Positions 22,801-31,732 of a stretch of 64,000 nucleotides of DNA are shown here, piece after piece. The stretch covers positions 17,328,513 through 17,392,512 of the forward strand of contig NC_064758.1 of NCBI RefSeq assembly GCF_011397635.1, in the 5' to 3' direction. Below the pieces are notes generated by a model. The model was not told the origin of the DNA. It did not search any database and saw only the letters and a list, made by a program, of their open reading frames with translations. The position numbers and the translations under genes were made by a program. Source of the DNA: Epinephelus fuscoguttatus. Lineage: Eukaryota > Chordata > Actinopteri > Perciformes > Serranidae. Position 1 is the first letter of the stretch, and every line of letters begins with the position of its first letter.

Positions 22801-24700
22801 TTATAAACACTGCCAACAGAGACTCACAGCTATACGCAAACTCTGACACCTGTCTGTTCAACCCCAACTCCTCCTTCTGTACTGCAGCACTGTTGAGCCG
22901 GTTCTGTTGTATGGTGCCATCTGCTTCTTCCCCATGCTCATGGTTGTTAATAGAAACAAACTCTTGAAAGTGACCAATCTGGCAAGCAAAATCATTGGCT
23001 TAACTACTCCTAACCTATCTGACAGTGTCACCTCATCTCTGACACGTAAAGCACTTAGAATCACACAGGACCCTGACCATCCACCATCCACTCCACCAAT
23101 ACTTCATTCCCCTCCCCTCCGGCCGTAGGCACAGGCTACCTCTGTGCAAAAAAGCCAAGTTCAATAAGAGTTTCATTCCTACATCTATACGTGCCCTAAA
23201 TGTATGAATAGCATCTGTCTGACAATGTTCCAGCCTGTGGTGTGTTTGTATGTCTATGTAATTGTTAACGTCATGTAACCCCCATTTGTCTGTTGACTTT
23301 TTGCAGGAATAACAAAACAGGCACTTTGCAGGCTCCAGCTTCTTCAGAATGCTGCAGCTAGAGTGATAACCAGGACCAAAAAATACTGTATGAGCACATC
23401 ACTCCCATCTTAATTTCTCTTCACTGGCTTCCCGTGAAGCAAAGAATTGATTTTAAGATTTTGCTTATTGTTTTTAAAGCTATGAATGGTGTAGCTCCAC
23501 CTTATATCAAGGACATGCTGGCTGAGTACACACGCCAGATAGATTCCTGAGATCTGGAAGTAGAGGCCTTTTCACTATTCCAAGAATATATTCTAGATGA
23601 GCTCATGGTGCTTTTAGTAACTATGGTCCGATTCTTTGGAATTCCTTACCACAAGGCCACAGGTCTATTACATCAACATCCACTTTTAAACGCAGGTTAA
23701 AAACATATCTTTTTTCACAAGCTTTTACTTAGACGTGTGTGTGGTACAAACCAGCTGTACCATTATTTTTGTATTATTGTTAATATCATGTTTCTACTCT
23801 TGTACTATGCCATGTCATTGTTGTTATGTGTTTGTTTTTATATGTATGTTGTGTTTATTTTAAGCACATTGAGCTATGCTTGTCATATGAAATGTGCTAT
23901 ACAAATAAATTTGACTTGACTTGACTATGTCAGTCTCTCTTTTAAATTATTTTATCTGCGTATGAAAGCACCAACATAACCAGAATGTCTTACCCCAGTT
24001 CTCCTTTATTGAAGCTGGGAGGTTCACCCTTGGACCAGTCACTTTTCATGGAAGCATTGCTGGGTGCAGGAGATACTGGTCTTTTTGGCTCAAGCCATCT
24101 TTAACAAGGATTACAAATACAAACTTTAACACTGTCACATTCATCCCCTCTGTCCACATCTTCAGTCACATTCCCACATCAAGACCATTAACTGCCATGC
24201 CCTACCTGTCCACTAACTGTTACCACCTGTATCTGCCTGTTACCTACAGCCTAATTTGGTTTTCTTGATGCCTGGAAGTTTCGCTATAAATCACTGAAAT
24301 GCCCTGGCTGTCTGCATTTGGGTCCTTCCCTTGCTGCCTCTCTCCCTTACTGCACCATAACAGAACGACCTGACCAGCCATGCAGCAGATGAGCAATTTA
24401 ATGTGGTGGAATGAGCATGCAACAGCCAAGATATTATAAAGTGCAGTCTAGGCTTTTAGATAATGTGATTTCTTTCTCATGACACTGAAATCACTATACT
24501 TCCCTAGATAGGATGATATTTCGCAAAATACATTATTCAGTTATGGCAGATAGTAAAATGGCATTTTTGTGAGCGCTCCATTTCTGAAAATGATCAGGGC
24601 CAAACACTGTACAGGTGTACAAAGTTTCATGCTTTTAAGAAAGAAACAAAACATTTACTTACTTGCCAGTTGATGTGGCCTCAACCTGTTCCTGAGACAT
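6927..24700 (-). CDS. NLRC3-like NLR with three tandem NACHT modules (gene A, 13 exons)
   Basis: Predicted cytosolic pattern-recognition receptor of the fish NLRC3-like family. Exons (high to low coordinate): 24663-24700, 23994-24098, 20542-20646, 20261-20365, 20032-20103, 16963-16997, 16198-16824, 15131-15856, 12582-14382, 11275-11451, 8944-9120, 8391-8437, 6927-7471. Every junction has an AG acceptor and GT donor and the phases match; the total is 4,560 nt including the TGA. Domain order: 12-residue start, N-terminal repeats (about 13-141), NACHT-1 (154-362), NACHT-2 (363-604), FISNA-NACHT-3 (605-1204), two LRRs (1205-1322), linker, PRY/SPRY (1339-1519). Family members normally have one NACHT, so the extra two are unusual. 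The alternative is that NACHT-1 and NACHT-2 are relics skipped in the mature mRNA. The single modules are secure; the full chain is inferred from splice sites. Confidence 0.72.
8295..8367. repeat. GAA microsatellite in a gene A intron
   Basis: About 23 GAA units with one AAA interruption, 24 bp from the donor of the 47-bp linker exon. On the transcribed strand it reads TTC, a long polypyrimidine run. Confidence 0.95.
8391..8437 (-). CDS. Gene A linker exon before B30.2
   Basis: 47-bp exon (TTTCAG acceptor, GTAAGT donor) encoding [15 protein letters not shown], the short basic linker that normally precedes PRY/SPRY in this family. Phase 2 in, phase 1 out, as needed. It lies 24 bp from a long GAA microsatellite in the next intron. 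Confidence 0.78.
8944..9120 (-). CDS. Gene A LRR exon 2
   Basis: 177-bp exon, phase 2 in and out, CTGCAG acceptor and GTATGT donor. Encodes [18 protein letters not shown] and [19 protein letters not shown]. Only two LRR exons could be found between the NACHT and B30.2 exons. Confidence 0.88.
9562..10301. mobile_element. DNA transposon or MITE-like element with a short open frame
   Basis: Imperfect TIRs: the left end AAAGGTATAATATGTAGTTT matches the reverse complement of the right end AAACTATACAATATGTAATT. It holds a 79-codon frame at 9853-10092 (+), rich in basic residues ([15 protein letters not shown]) and containing [18 protein letters not shown]. That frame runs into a GTAAGC donor. The frame may be a captured exon or part of the element; family not assigned. 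Confidence 0.55.
9853..10092 (+). CDS. Short basic ORF inside the element at 9.6-10.3 kb
   Basis: Starts ATGGATCATGATTATGC and encodes [16 protein letters not shown], a KRKR-type basic patch, then [16 protein letters not shown] and [11 protein letters not shown]. The last codons overlap a GTAAGC donor, so the frame may continue by splicing; no partner exon was found. Not recognised as a known domain. Confidence 0.3.
   Translation: MDHDYALTVAAPSDTEAVPVNKPVKRKRTGQPSNPRRIWDKKRAKSRINIGVAFPRWRELRKNLGLQFDADLACVLLDR
11275..11451 (-). CDS. Gene A LRR exon 1
   Basis: 177-bp exon, phase 2 in and out. Ribonuclease-inhibitor type leucine-rich repeats: [17 protein letters not shown] and [11 protein letters not shown]. 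The length is typical of the one-exon LRR units of NLRC3-like genes. LRRs are the presumed ligand-sensing or autoinhibitory part. Confidence 0.88.
11640..12480 (+). pseudogene. Decayed LINE reverse transcriptase fragment
   Basis: Between the gene A NACHT-3 and LRR-1 exons, opposite strand. [20 protein letters not shown] is the reverse-transcriptase motif around [10 protein letters not shown]. Further on, [20 protein letters not shown] matches the usual C-terminal RT region. Several stops and frameshifts break it. Confidence 0.75.
12582..14382 (-). CDS. Gene A FISNA-NACHT module 3 (full length)
   Basis: 1,801-bp exon from CTTACAG acceptor to GTAAGT donor. A canonical FISNA ([27 protein letters not shown]) precedes [15 protein letters not shown] (P-loop near residue 702), [17 protein letters not shown], Walker [18 protein letters not shown], sensor ITSRPAA, then [16 protein letters not shown] and the helical and winged-helix part with [18 protein letters not shown]. 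This is the usual size and content of the large exon of fish NLRC3-like genes. It drives ATP-dependent oligomerisation in the NLR family. The internal ATG at 14306-14308 is not the start; the exon is open upstream to the acceptor. Confidence 0.93.
14383..15130 (-). other. Intron between NACHT modules 2 and 3
   Basis: About 750 bp of AT-rich sequence with no recognised repeat or coding exon. Its minus-strand ends are GTAAGC and CTTACAG. Confidence 0.6.
15131..15856 (-). CDS. Gene A NACHT module 2 (truncated type)
   Basis: 726-bp exon, phase 1 at both ends (TTTCAG acceptor, GTAAGC donor). A FISNA-like region ([17 protein letters not shown], then [13 protein letters not shown]) leads into [15 protein letters not shown] (P-loop about 448-455). 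Walker B reads [14 protein letters not shown], so the second acidic residue of DGLDE is A. Sensor 1 keeps the arginine (MTSRKK). An extra stretch of about 20 residues ([18 protein letters not shown]) sits after the WAR motif, where the other modules have none. Like module 1 it stops after MTEIR. It has an open frame and a length close to module 1, so the two may be sister duplicates of a shortened module. Confidence 0.72.
16198..16824 (-). CDS. Gene A NACHT module 1 (truncated type)
   Basis: 627-bp exon, phase 1 at both ends (TTTAG acceptor, GTATGA donor). It encodes a diverged FISNA-like lead ([17 protein letters not shown]), an intact P-loop GVAGIGKT (about residues 220-227), a Walker B-like [13 protein letters not shown], the conserved [19 protein letters not shown] segment and a sensor-1 region reading ISQPS, where module 3 has TSRPA. 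It ends right after VTECR, so the rest of the NACHT (winged-helix part) is absent. The usual DGLDE is DGLEK here. ATP binding is plausible; hydrolysis is doubtful. No stop or frameshift is present. Confidence 0.72.
16846..16948. repeat. Compound microsatellite filling a gene A intron
   Basis: CA repeats, then GGAT repeats, then seven TAGG units and TG repeats. Together they occupy most of the 138-bp intron (16,825-16,962) that precedes the NACHT-1 exon. Confidence 0.92.
16963..16997 (-). CDS. Gene A 35-bp linker exon
   Basis: Small exon with a CAG acceptor and a non-canonical-looking GTACTT donor. It carries [11 protein letters not shown] and changes the phase from 2 to 1, exactly what is needed to join the repeat exons to the NACHT-1 exon. 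The intron that follows is only 138 bp and mostly microsatellite. The exon is called mainly because it reconciles the phases. Confidence 0.45.
17195..17264 (-). pseudogene. Degenerate N-terminal repeat exon
   Basis: The minus strand retains [18 protein letters not shown] and a phase-2 GTAGGA donor, recognisable as the same repeat. The place where the other copies have their AAAG acceptor reads AAAAT, so no acceptor is visible, and several codons at the exon start are missing. Probably a dead repeat exon. It was left out of the gene A model. Confidence 0.5.
17265..19357. other. Long intron segment with repeat fragments
   Basis: No coding exon recognised. About 17,400-17,830 looks like a dispersed teleost repeat (CCACCGTATGGTACAGCTC). 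About 18,500-18,780 holds two imperfect copies of a block of about 195 bp ending TTAGTTATA-TAAAGTAG. 18,850-18,905 resembles one end of the hAT-like family seen at 39.4 kb (CTATTCAAAAAAGTTTGGAC). Confidence 0.45.
19368..19865. mobile_element. 498-bp insertion with 10-bp TSD
   Basis: Flanked by GGACAAGACT at 19358-19367 and 19866-19875. Its ends carry inverted repeats (CCTGGAAATCCAGA and, reverse complement, CCTGGAAATTCAGA). The duplicated left copy near 355-370 has one similar site and no insert. A TSD of 9-10 bp is usual for Mutator-like elements, but no transposase is present. Confidence 0.7.
20032..20103 (-). CDS. Gene A N-terminal repeat exon 4, shortened (24 aa)
   Basis: Only 72 bp: an internal 33-bp deletion removes the middle of the repeat but keeps the frame and both ends ([13 protein letters not shown] then EGELG). 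The donor is GTAGGA rather than GTAAGA, so splicing may be weaker. Exon start and flank match the 20542-20646 copy closely. Confidence 0.55.
20261..20365 (-). CDS. Gene A N-terminal repeat exon 3 (35 aa)
   Basis: 105-bp phase-2 exon, AAAG acceptor and GTAAGA donor; core [20 protein letters not shown]. Same repeat family as its neighbours. Being symmetric, such exons can be gained or lost without disturbing the reading frame. Confidence 0.68.
20542..20646 (-). CDS. Gene A N-terminal repeat exon 2 (35 aa)
   Basis: 105-bp phase-2 exon with AAAG acceptor and GTAAGA donor; core [20 protein letters not shown]. The exon start and its upstream flank are almost identical to those of the shortened exon at 20032-20103, showing a recent local block duplication of about 540 bp. 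Confidence 0.68.
20790..23290 (+). pseudogene. L2/jockey-type LINE, broken ORF2
   Basis: Remnants of the AP endonuclease ([18 protein letters not shown]) with an internal deletion after [12 protein letters not shown], then RT motifs in changing frames: [81 protein letters not shown] and [16 protein letters not shown]. The YADD core is intact, but at least three frameshifts separate the blocks, so it is inactive. It sits between gene A repeat exons 1 and 2, opposite in strand. Confidence 0.88.
23291..23930 (+). mobile_element. Second LINE 3' end (L2-like)
   Basis: [20 protein letters not shown] is the typical end of ORF2 in fish L2-type LINEs. It is followed by the 3' tail GCTATACAAATAAATTTGAC and TTGACT repeats at 23,906-23,925. 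It joins directly to the first LINE, so the two inserted as separate events or recombined. Confidence 0.7.
23994..24098 (-). CDS. Gene A N-terminal repeat exon 1 (35 aa)
   Basis: Symmetric phase-2 exon of exactly 105 bp, AAAG acceptor and GTAAGA donor. It encodes one copy of the serine/proline-rich repeat (core [20 protein letters not shown]). Short repeat exons of this type precede the FISNA-NACHT exon in several groups of fish NLRC3-like genes. Their function is not established. The exon is separated from the other repeats by a LINE insertion of about 3.1 kb. Confidence 0.7.
24663..24700 (-). CDS. Gene A start exon
   Basis: Short first coding exon: the ATG (24698-24700) opens a peptide [12 protein letters not shown], and a GTAAGT donor follows after two bases of the next codon (phase 2). 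The gene B exon at 1568-1605 has the same length, donor and almost the same peptide, which supports this start. The spliced reading continues straight into the first N-terminal repeat exon. Confidence 0.7.
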
Positions 24701-27447
24701 GTTGATTTTAGAGGCAGATTGATCTGTTTTCTGCTCTCCACTGAGGCTGAAGACAGTAGCTCTATCTTCTTCCTTTGTTACAGAATTGCATTATTTCCAG
24801 CTACTTGTCTTTCTTTAGCAGAGTTTCCCAGCTGTAGTCCCATATGGTTTTTAGATAGGTTAGGTTTTAAGGCAGTCTCCCCTCGCACTGACTCTTGTTC
24901 CATCAACCAGAGCAGAATTTCCTTCAAAAATATAAAAACTCATTCAGTTCTGACTTACAGATAACAGCAACACCACCACCTCTCAAGTTACTGCCGTAGG
25001 GCAAAGTCAGTGGTTAATGATTAATAACATCAACAATATGACTGTAAAATGTGGACATTCCCCTTGATATGCAAGTACACAGCAAATATGGTGTGATAAT
25101 GATCACAATGAAATGCCGGACCCACAATACCGCAAAGTTTTTTAATTTTCATTTCTCTTTGTGAATAATACAGTAATTATTCTTCTTCTTTCTTCATAGA
25201 GAGTAATTTAGGCACATGACACCTGCCAAAACATCTAGCCCTTCCTACAGCTAAATTCAATGCTATGTACATGTAAATGATAGGCATGTGACTATAAATA
25301 CAAGTACAAAAGAAATAAGCACCACAAAGGTAAACACAAAGGAATGTGAGCACATCCTCAGACATCATCAGGTAATTATCACTAATCCAAAATGTATAGA
25401 TATGAATGAATGAATAATCTTTATTTTGGTTACATACACCTGGAAAAACAAATATTATTTCCCATAAATTTTCTCCCTGAATCCTCAGGCTTATTATTAT
25501 GGGCAATTTGTATGCAAGCACGAGGCCATGTAGGCCATAAAGGCTGACAGCTTGTCCAATCTAAAGAAACAAGCAGGCCAATATGATAGCAAGATACCAG
25601 ATTGTACACACATTAAAGTACACAATTAAGTACACAAGTTGCATCAGTCTTACCAGTGCAGGTGCAGTTAAAATCCTTCAGCTGCTTGTAATTCACACAT
25701 TTGTTTTCCTCAGTGCAGGCTGCACTCTTGTAAAGGCAGGGCAGACAGCTACACCTTTACTTTCGTTTTCAGTCAGCAGTAAATGCCTCTCCCCCCTCAG
25801 AGCTACTGAGCTTACCTGATGATAATATACGGAAATAAGTCATTAATGCATATGAGATATACAGGGTTAGAAGCATGCAGCTTGTGCTTTATTTATTATT
25901 TTTTATTTCCTTATATGTGTCATTGTTTACACCCTGTGAAGTATTTTGTAACTTCTGTTTTAAGACTCCTTGACCAATCACAAGTTGTGTTACTGGGAGG
26001 TGACCATGCAGCTAAACCATGGGGGATAGCAATGTCACTCTGTTGGGCGGACAGATGGTTTACCACTGTACTCCAAACTGAAGTAACCACGAGATGATTT
26101 GTGGGTCTGAGTGAAATTTCAAGCCAACTACTGGATAAACTGACATGTAATTTTGACATTCATGGGCCCCCTCAGGATGGATTATGATAACCCTGGTCAT
26201 CTTTTGACCTTTCTTCCAACACTAACATCACTAATTTGCCCAGTACTTTGGTTTAAAAGCAAATGCATGTAAAACTGATGACATTCCCATCAACCTCAGC
26301 TGTACTTCTTCTTTTGCTGTTTAGTGCTAATTAATACGCCAACATGCTTAAATAAATGGCGAACATGGTCAACATTAGGCTGCACCTACACCATGTTGTT
26401 AGCATGTTAGTATTGTCATTGTGGGCAGGTTAGCATGATGACGTTTACAAGTATAGCCTCACAGAGCCACTACTCCTTATGACTGTTAGGCCTCGTTTCC
26501 ACTTACCTACGTGTATGAAGACAAGGCAACCCGAAGTCCATTGTGCCCGCGGAACTCCTCCCCTTCATAATATTTCTGTATTGAATTTGCCGCGAGTACA
26601 TAAAAAAATCTAACTCTTGCAGTGAATTTCAAAGAGATAGTGTGTTACCTTTGCTATCTGGCTGGTTACTAGCTAACAGGCTATATCTTAAGGGGGATAC
26701 TTATGCGGCAGACCCTCCGCCATAGCCCACGCACATCGCCTACACCGTTGTGAGCATTTATACTCATGCAGTGGTGTGTCCGTGTCACTCTGCAGTTACA
26801 CCTCCAAGACACGAGTTGGCGGCGGGGTTTCTGTGAACTGTAGTCGATTCAAAACACACCCAAAACACACTTTAAACATGGCTTAATAGAGACAATTTCA
26901 AACACAAGTACACAAATCGGCTTCACTATAACTCACAGCATTCACAGACAAAGCATTTGTCTTTTACTGAACACGAATACAACATGCTAATGTTTTTAGC
27001 ACAAGCCTATTGAATATTGCATTGCATAAATTAGCCTAGTGACAAGTGGAGATTTCCTCTACTCATATGAAACCAGGATAAATCCCTAAGCATAAATCCC
27101 CAAAGGATAAATCACACACAAGACATAAAATGCTATCGTATGGGGACTCTATTGTCTTCAAAATTTATAGTTTCTTATCTGTGAAATAAAAAAAAATAAA
27201 AGCTTTGTTTCCACTGAGGGAAATGGTTTCAGCTTACAAAAGTAGACAGGAGGTCTGCATTGCCACTACACATAATTATTTCTGGGGAGATGCACGTCAG
27301 GCTATGATGTAGGGTACGGCAAAGGCTCTACACCCACGCAGAGCCTACGGCATAGCTATGGCATTGATTTGATGCAGAAGTATAAATTCCGCCTTACAAT
27401 TAATTTGCCAGTATTGATTGTCAACTTGTTTAGTTTCAACACATTGT

Positions 27448-29640
27448 GAATCTGAGTAATTTTATTCTGTTAAAATATGGTTATACATTATATATAGTCA
27501 GATTGTCATTATGACTCGGTCAGCCGGTCATACATCTTTTTAATTAAATATTTCACAAAATGTGCCACGTATCTGGCAGGTCCTGTTTTTGTCCTGGTCA
27601 TTACTAATGGATGGCAAAAAATGGATAAAATTAGCCTCTCCCCCACAGCTACAGGTAGTTTGTATCAGGTTTCTATCCATGTGTAAAGAAATGCACTTCC
27701 TTGCATTGGACACTAGAGGCATCATCCGTGTATTTACGGGTCTACAGACACCAGTCTCTTTCTCTCCATCGTGTCTCCTGCCTTTTTCTTCTCAGACTAA
27801 ATTTGATTTTTTTAAGGTTGCCACTTCTCTCAAATGTCACCTTTTAAAGAGCAGATTGCTTTGGAAGACATGCAGCAGTTCAGAAATCGAACTCTTCTGG
27901 TATTACCAGGAAAGGTGCATTATACTGTACGTGTGCAAGCACTACGATCCATAGTGTTTCCACATCAATAATACAGCCAAATACTTCCTGAAACCAGGTT
28001 GGTTTATTTTTGACTATGACATACTGACCTTGAAAGCTCTCTGGTACTCACTCTGTGCATTAATAATCTAATATGGCCCAACCAATGTTGTGGTAGTTTA
28101 TGGGCTGCACATATTCACAGACGCATAAACACAAATCATGTACTTGCACATAAAGGGACACACACTTTTTACACAGTATTTTGGGATGAAAGCATTTGAC
28201 TGTTCCGCTTCATCAATATCCAGTGATTTGATTGAACTGCCTCTGGGCCACACACAATATTTTAAAATATTTCTTACATATTTTTTAAATAAATAAAAAA
28301 ATGAGAGTGAAGTGAAAGAAGCACACATACAAGTTCATGCAGAGAGATTTTAAAGGAGTTTCAGCACAGTAATAGTGACACTGTTCAGTTAAATGTAAGG
28401 TGCTTTATGCTTTATGAGGACCAGTTTGAGTTTCAGTGCCCAGACAGACCATAAAGCAGTTATTGATTGATGGTAAGGTAACACAGCACTGCAACCCAGT
28501 TGTGCCATCCACTTCTGAGTCCTGTCTCATGCAAACCATAGGTGGTGTATAATTCAACAGATCACTGATATTTAAAATTGGATGGTATGATACAGCTAAA
28601 AAGAAGTACTGGGGATAACATGATACAAAAGTGACGCGTTACAGTTATATTATGTTTTAGCAGTAATAAAATAATATAACGTATTATCAGCGGGATTTTG
28701 GGTAATATTATTCGATTTAAAGTGAAATAAACTGTATATTGTTTTCATTGTTCATTAATCCACACTGATCCACTTCCACCTGTGTGCTACCAGGAAAAAA
28801 AGGGTTGTTGTGTGTTGTCATGTCATTTTACACTACATTATAGGAGGGTGCTGGTGATCGGCCCATCTGGGTCATGCCTACTGTGCGTTATCATGTTCAC
28901 TGTGTTTCCATTAATATACCTGCAACATCTAGGCTGTTTGAATGCAGCGGGGATAAAAAACTGGCCTGCGGTTTGTTTTTTCCTCATCCCAGTGATCAGC
29001 ACTTCTGGGTGATGTTAGTATATATTGGATGTGTTTCCATTCACAGCCCCTATAACTGCAGAGCAACACCGTCCTGTCCTTATGCATAACTCTCTGTTTG
29101 TTGCTGCTGTAGCTGTCCAGCACACCGGGAACCAGCAGGTGTGTCTTTCAGCTCTTAATCGCACAACATTCTGTTTGTTGTGCTAGCCTAAATATTTGCT
29201 TATTGTGTTTCATATCAGAGGCCTTGACTGGCTTTGTTATATTATGACCGCACACAGAGAATAATATTGTAAAGTAAAGTAACTTATTACTTTCAGATGA
29301 AGGTAACTAATATATAATAACTAATAAATGAAGGTATTACTACATTTTGAGAGTAACTTGCCCAACACTGCTAAAAACGTATCCTCCTCCATTTTGGGCT
29401 CCCTGGTTTTCTCAGTTTCCTCAAAGATCAGCATCTTTAAAGCAGTTTGCAACTGGTCAAACTAACCTGCCAAAGATCCTCAAAACTGAACTGACCATGA
29501 AAGCAGCACAACATTTCCTCAAGATCCACAAGCAGTTCTAATGAGTTGATTTGGTTCATATTTTGTTTCTTCAAAAGGCTGTTTGAGGGTTAAGACTTGG
29601 TTTTGGTTTAAGGTTGCCATTATGTTCGGATCAAACTTAG
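27448..29640. other. No gene recognised
   Basis: AT-rich unique-looking sequence. Short open frames on both strands have no family motif and no consistent splice sites. Confidence 0.5.
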
Positions 29641-29743
29641 GCTAAACGCTGGTAATGGGTGTGCAGTGATGGTTCAGGATGTGCATAGGGGCTAAGGGAA
29701 TGGTGTCAGCAAAGGTCCTCACATGTATTGGCATACAAACATG

Positions 29744-29744
29744 G

Positions 29745-29831
<87 letters not shown>
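29744..29831. repeat. GT microsatellite
   Basis: About 44 uninterrupted GT units. Confidence 0.97.
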
Positions 29832-29833
<2 letters not shown>

Positions 29834-29925
29834 GGGTGCAGTCTTAGTGATGATTCCTAGTGTCCTTTTCCTAAAGGTGGGATACATCCTGACTGACCCT
29901 AAAGTTAAGACCCATCCATTACAGG

Positions 29926-29939
29926 CACACACACACACA

Positions 29940-29988
<49 letters not shown>
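29926..29988. repeat. AC microsatellite
   Basis: About 30 AC units with one GT interruption, 95 bp after the GT array and complementary to it. Confidence 0.97.
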
Positions 29989-29990
<2 letters not shown>

Positions 29991-30274
29991 CTGTAGGTGT
30001 CCAGACCTCAAGTTGAAGAGTGTTTTTGTGCATGTGTTTTGAGAGCCTGTGTGTGTTTATCAGAATAAAAGCATGGGGCAAGGAAGGTAAATAATTGAGA
30101 AGACTCCCCATAGAAATGCAGGAATTTCGAACCTCTTCAATCTCACTCTGTCATGCATCGGCAGCCACGAGGTCCACATACACACAATGCAAACATACAA
30201 AATGACAGACACACACGACCCTGCAGACCTGCACTTTGTTTTGTCCTACAGCGTGTATGTGTGGGCAGAGATTC

Positions 30275-30275
<1 letters not shown>

Positions 30276-30337
<62 letters not shown>

Positions 30338-30342
30338 GTGTG
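30276..30342. repeat. TG microsatellite
   Basis: About 30 TG units with one CG interruption. Confidence 0.95.
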
Positions 30343-30719
30343 ATTGCACTGCCTTTAACTTGTGCACACATGGTCAGCACCTGTTCACTGCTCCCCTCTA
30401 TGTCTTTTTATTACCCATGCAGGTCATTGAACCTTGAACCCTTATTACCCATCCACCCTGACTCACCCCTTCCTGACTCCACCTCTCGCCTCATCTCATC
30501 TGCTAACTATCCTCAACCTTCTGCCTACCACCCATGTAAGAGTAACTTTGTTTTGCACTTCCATGATGTTGACTCACGAGTGAGACATTAAAAGAAGAAT
30601 GTGATGCAGAGGAGGCTGTGATATATTGACTTTTAGTTCCTATAATTGGGTCAAGCTCCAAATGCTCACACATCCCATAATAACAAGAACAAGACAGTGA
30701 TTACAGTATATATCCATCT

Positions 30720-31650
30720 ACTGGAATCTGCAGGTGGAGACGGCACCTGCAGGTTGGTGGCAGAGGCTGTAGGCGGAGGTTTTCAGATGGCACGTCATTC
30801 TTCAGAACTTTGAGGCAGCAAAACATTGGAAAATTGCTGGTGGGGGTTGTTGTTTGAGCATTTCTCTTCAGCCGTCTGCTGTCTGCAGGTGGAGGCTCAG
30901 GTAGCAGATGGTTGTTGTACTTTAAAAGTAGAGTTTAAATATGAAAGGAGCAGTGATAGGCTATTGTTGTAGGGTAGAGCAGGACATTTAAGAGGCAATA
31001 GATGGACGTTTTGCTGCAGCTGTCTGCCAGAATCTACAGGTGGAGGTGGTAGCTGCAGATTGCTGGCAGAGGCTGTAGTTGGCAGGGTTAAAATCCAAAG
31101 ATGACAGTGAGAGGCTTTTGGCATAGGGTGGGCCAGGACACTTCAGATCCTGCTTGTGGAGCATGGGACAACAATTGGGTGGTAGCCACTGCTGGTAGAG
31201 GATGGAGGCAGCAGATGGCTACAGCAGGTTGGAAGCAGAGATTGGATAAAAAGTCAAATGTCTGACCTGGTTGTCCCTGCAGCATGGGCACTGTCTGCCT
31301 CGGTCTCTCTCTAGCCTGCATGCAGACACTCTGCAGTAGTTGTGGTCTTGCAGGAAATAAGTACAGTAATGCAACACAGCACTGAATGATTCACATTTCA
31401 TGTCATAATTTTCTGCAAGAAAAAAATTCAACATTACTCTTCATGAGCATGTGGGCCTGTTAGTCCTTTTCACACACAGTTCTTTTAATCCCTAAAATTT
31501 TCCCATTAAAGGGTCAGATTAACCTGCCAAGGGTGAAAATGTGCTGCTGGGTCCCTACTAACACTCGTTCCTCACACACTCTGTGCAGTATGCACAGTTT
31601 TCTGTGCTGAAATATTACTTGGCCTTAAATTTGCAGTGGCAACCCCAATA
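30720..31650 (-). pseudogene. Inverted, internally deleted copy of the 48-51 kb gene region
   Basis: Read on the minus strand the order is: the dispersed block also found at 48,180-48,430; an exon-2-like stretch (31267-31353) encoding DHNYCRVSACRLERD and RQCPCCRDNQ; a matching GTCAGACATTTGACTT donor and intron start; then minisatellite-like CTGCAG sequence. Exons 3 and 4 of the source gene are missing. The exon-like part keeps its frame although four codons are lost. Probably a partial duplicate, not a working gene. Confidence 0.65.
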
Positions 31651-31732
31651 AATATTTTCATGGAATGTGCAACATGTAAGCAAAGACATGTAAATGATGA
31701 CGATCTGAATATGTTAACACTGTGGCCTTCTC

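Larger units (their letters stand above)
18990..27447. repeat. Segmental duplication, right copy
   Basis: Partner of 1-5,505. Carries the gene A start and N-terminal repeat exons plus about 2.7 kb of 5' flank (24,701-27,447), in which no further coding exon was recognised. Confidence 0.8.

Noticed and set aside
29642..30367. Long open frames of alternating Cys-Val or His-Thr
   Set aside because: They are translations of GT and AC microsatellites.
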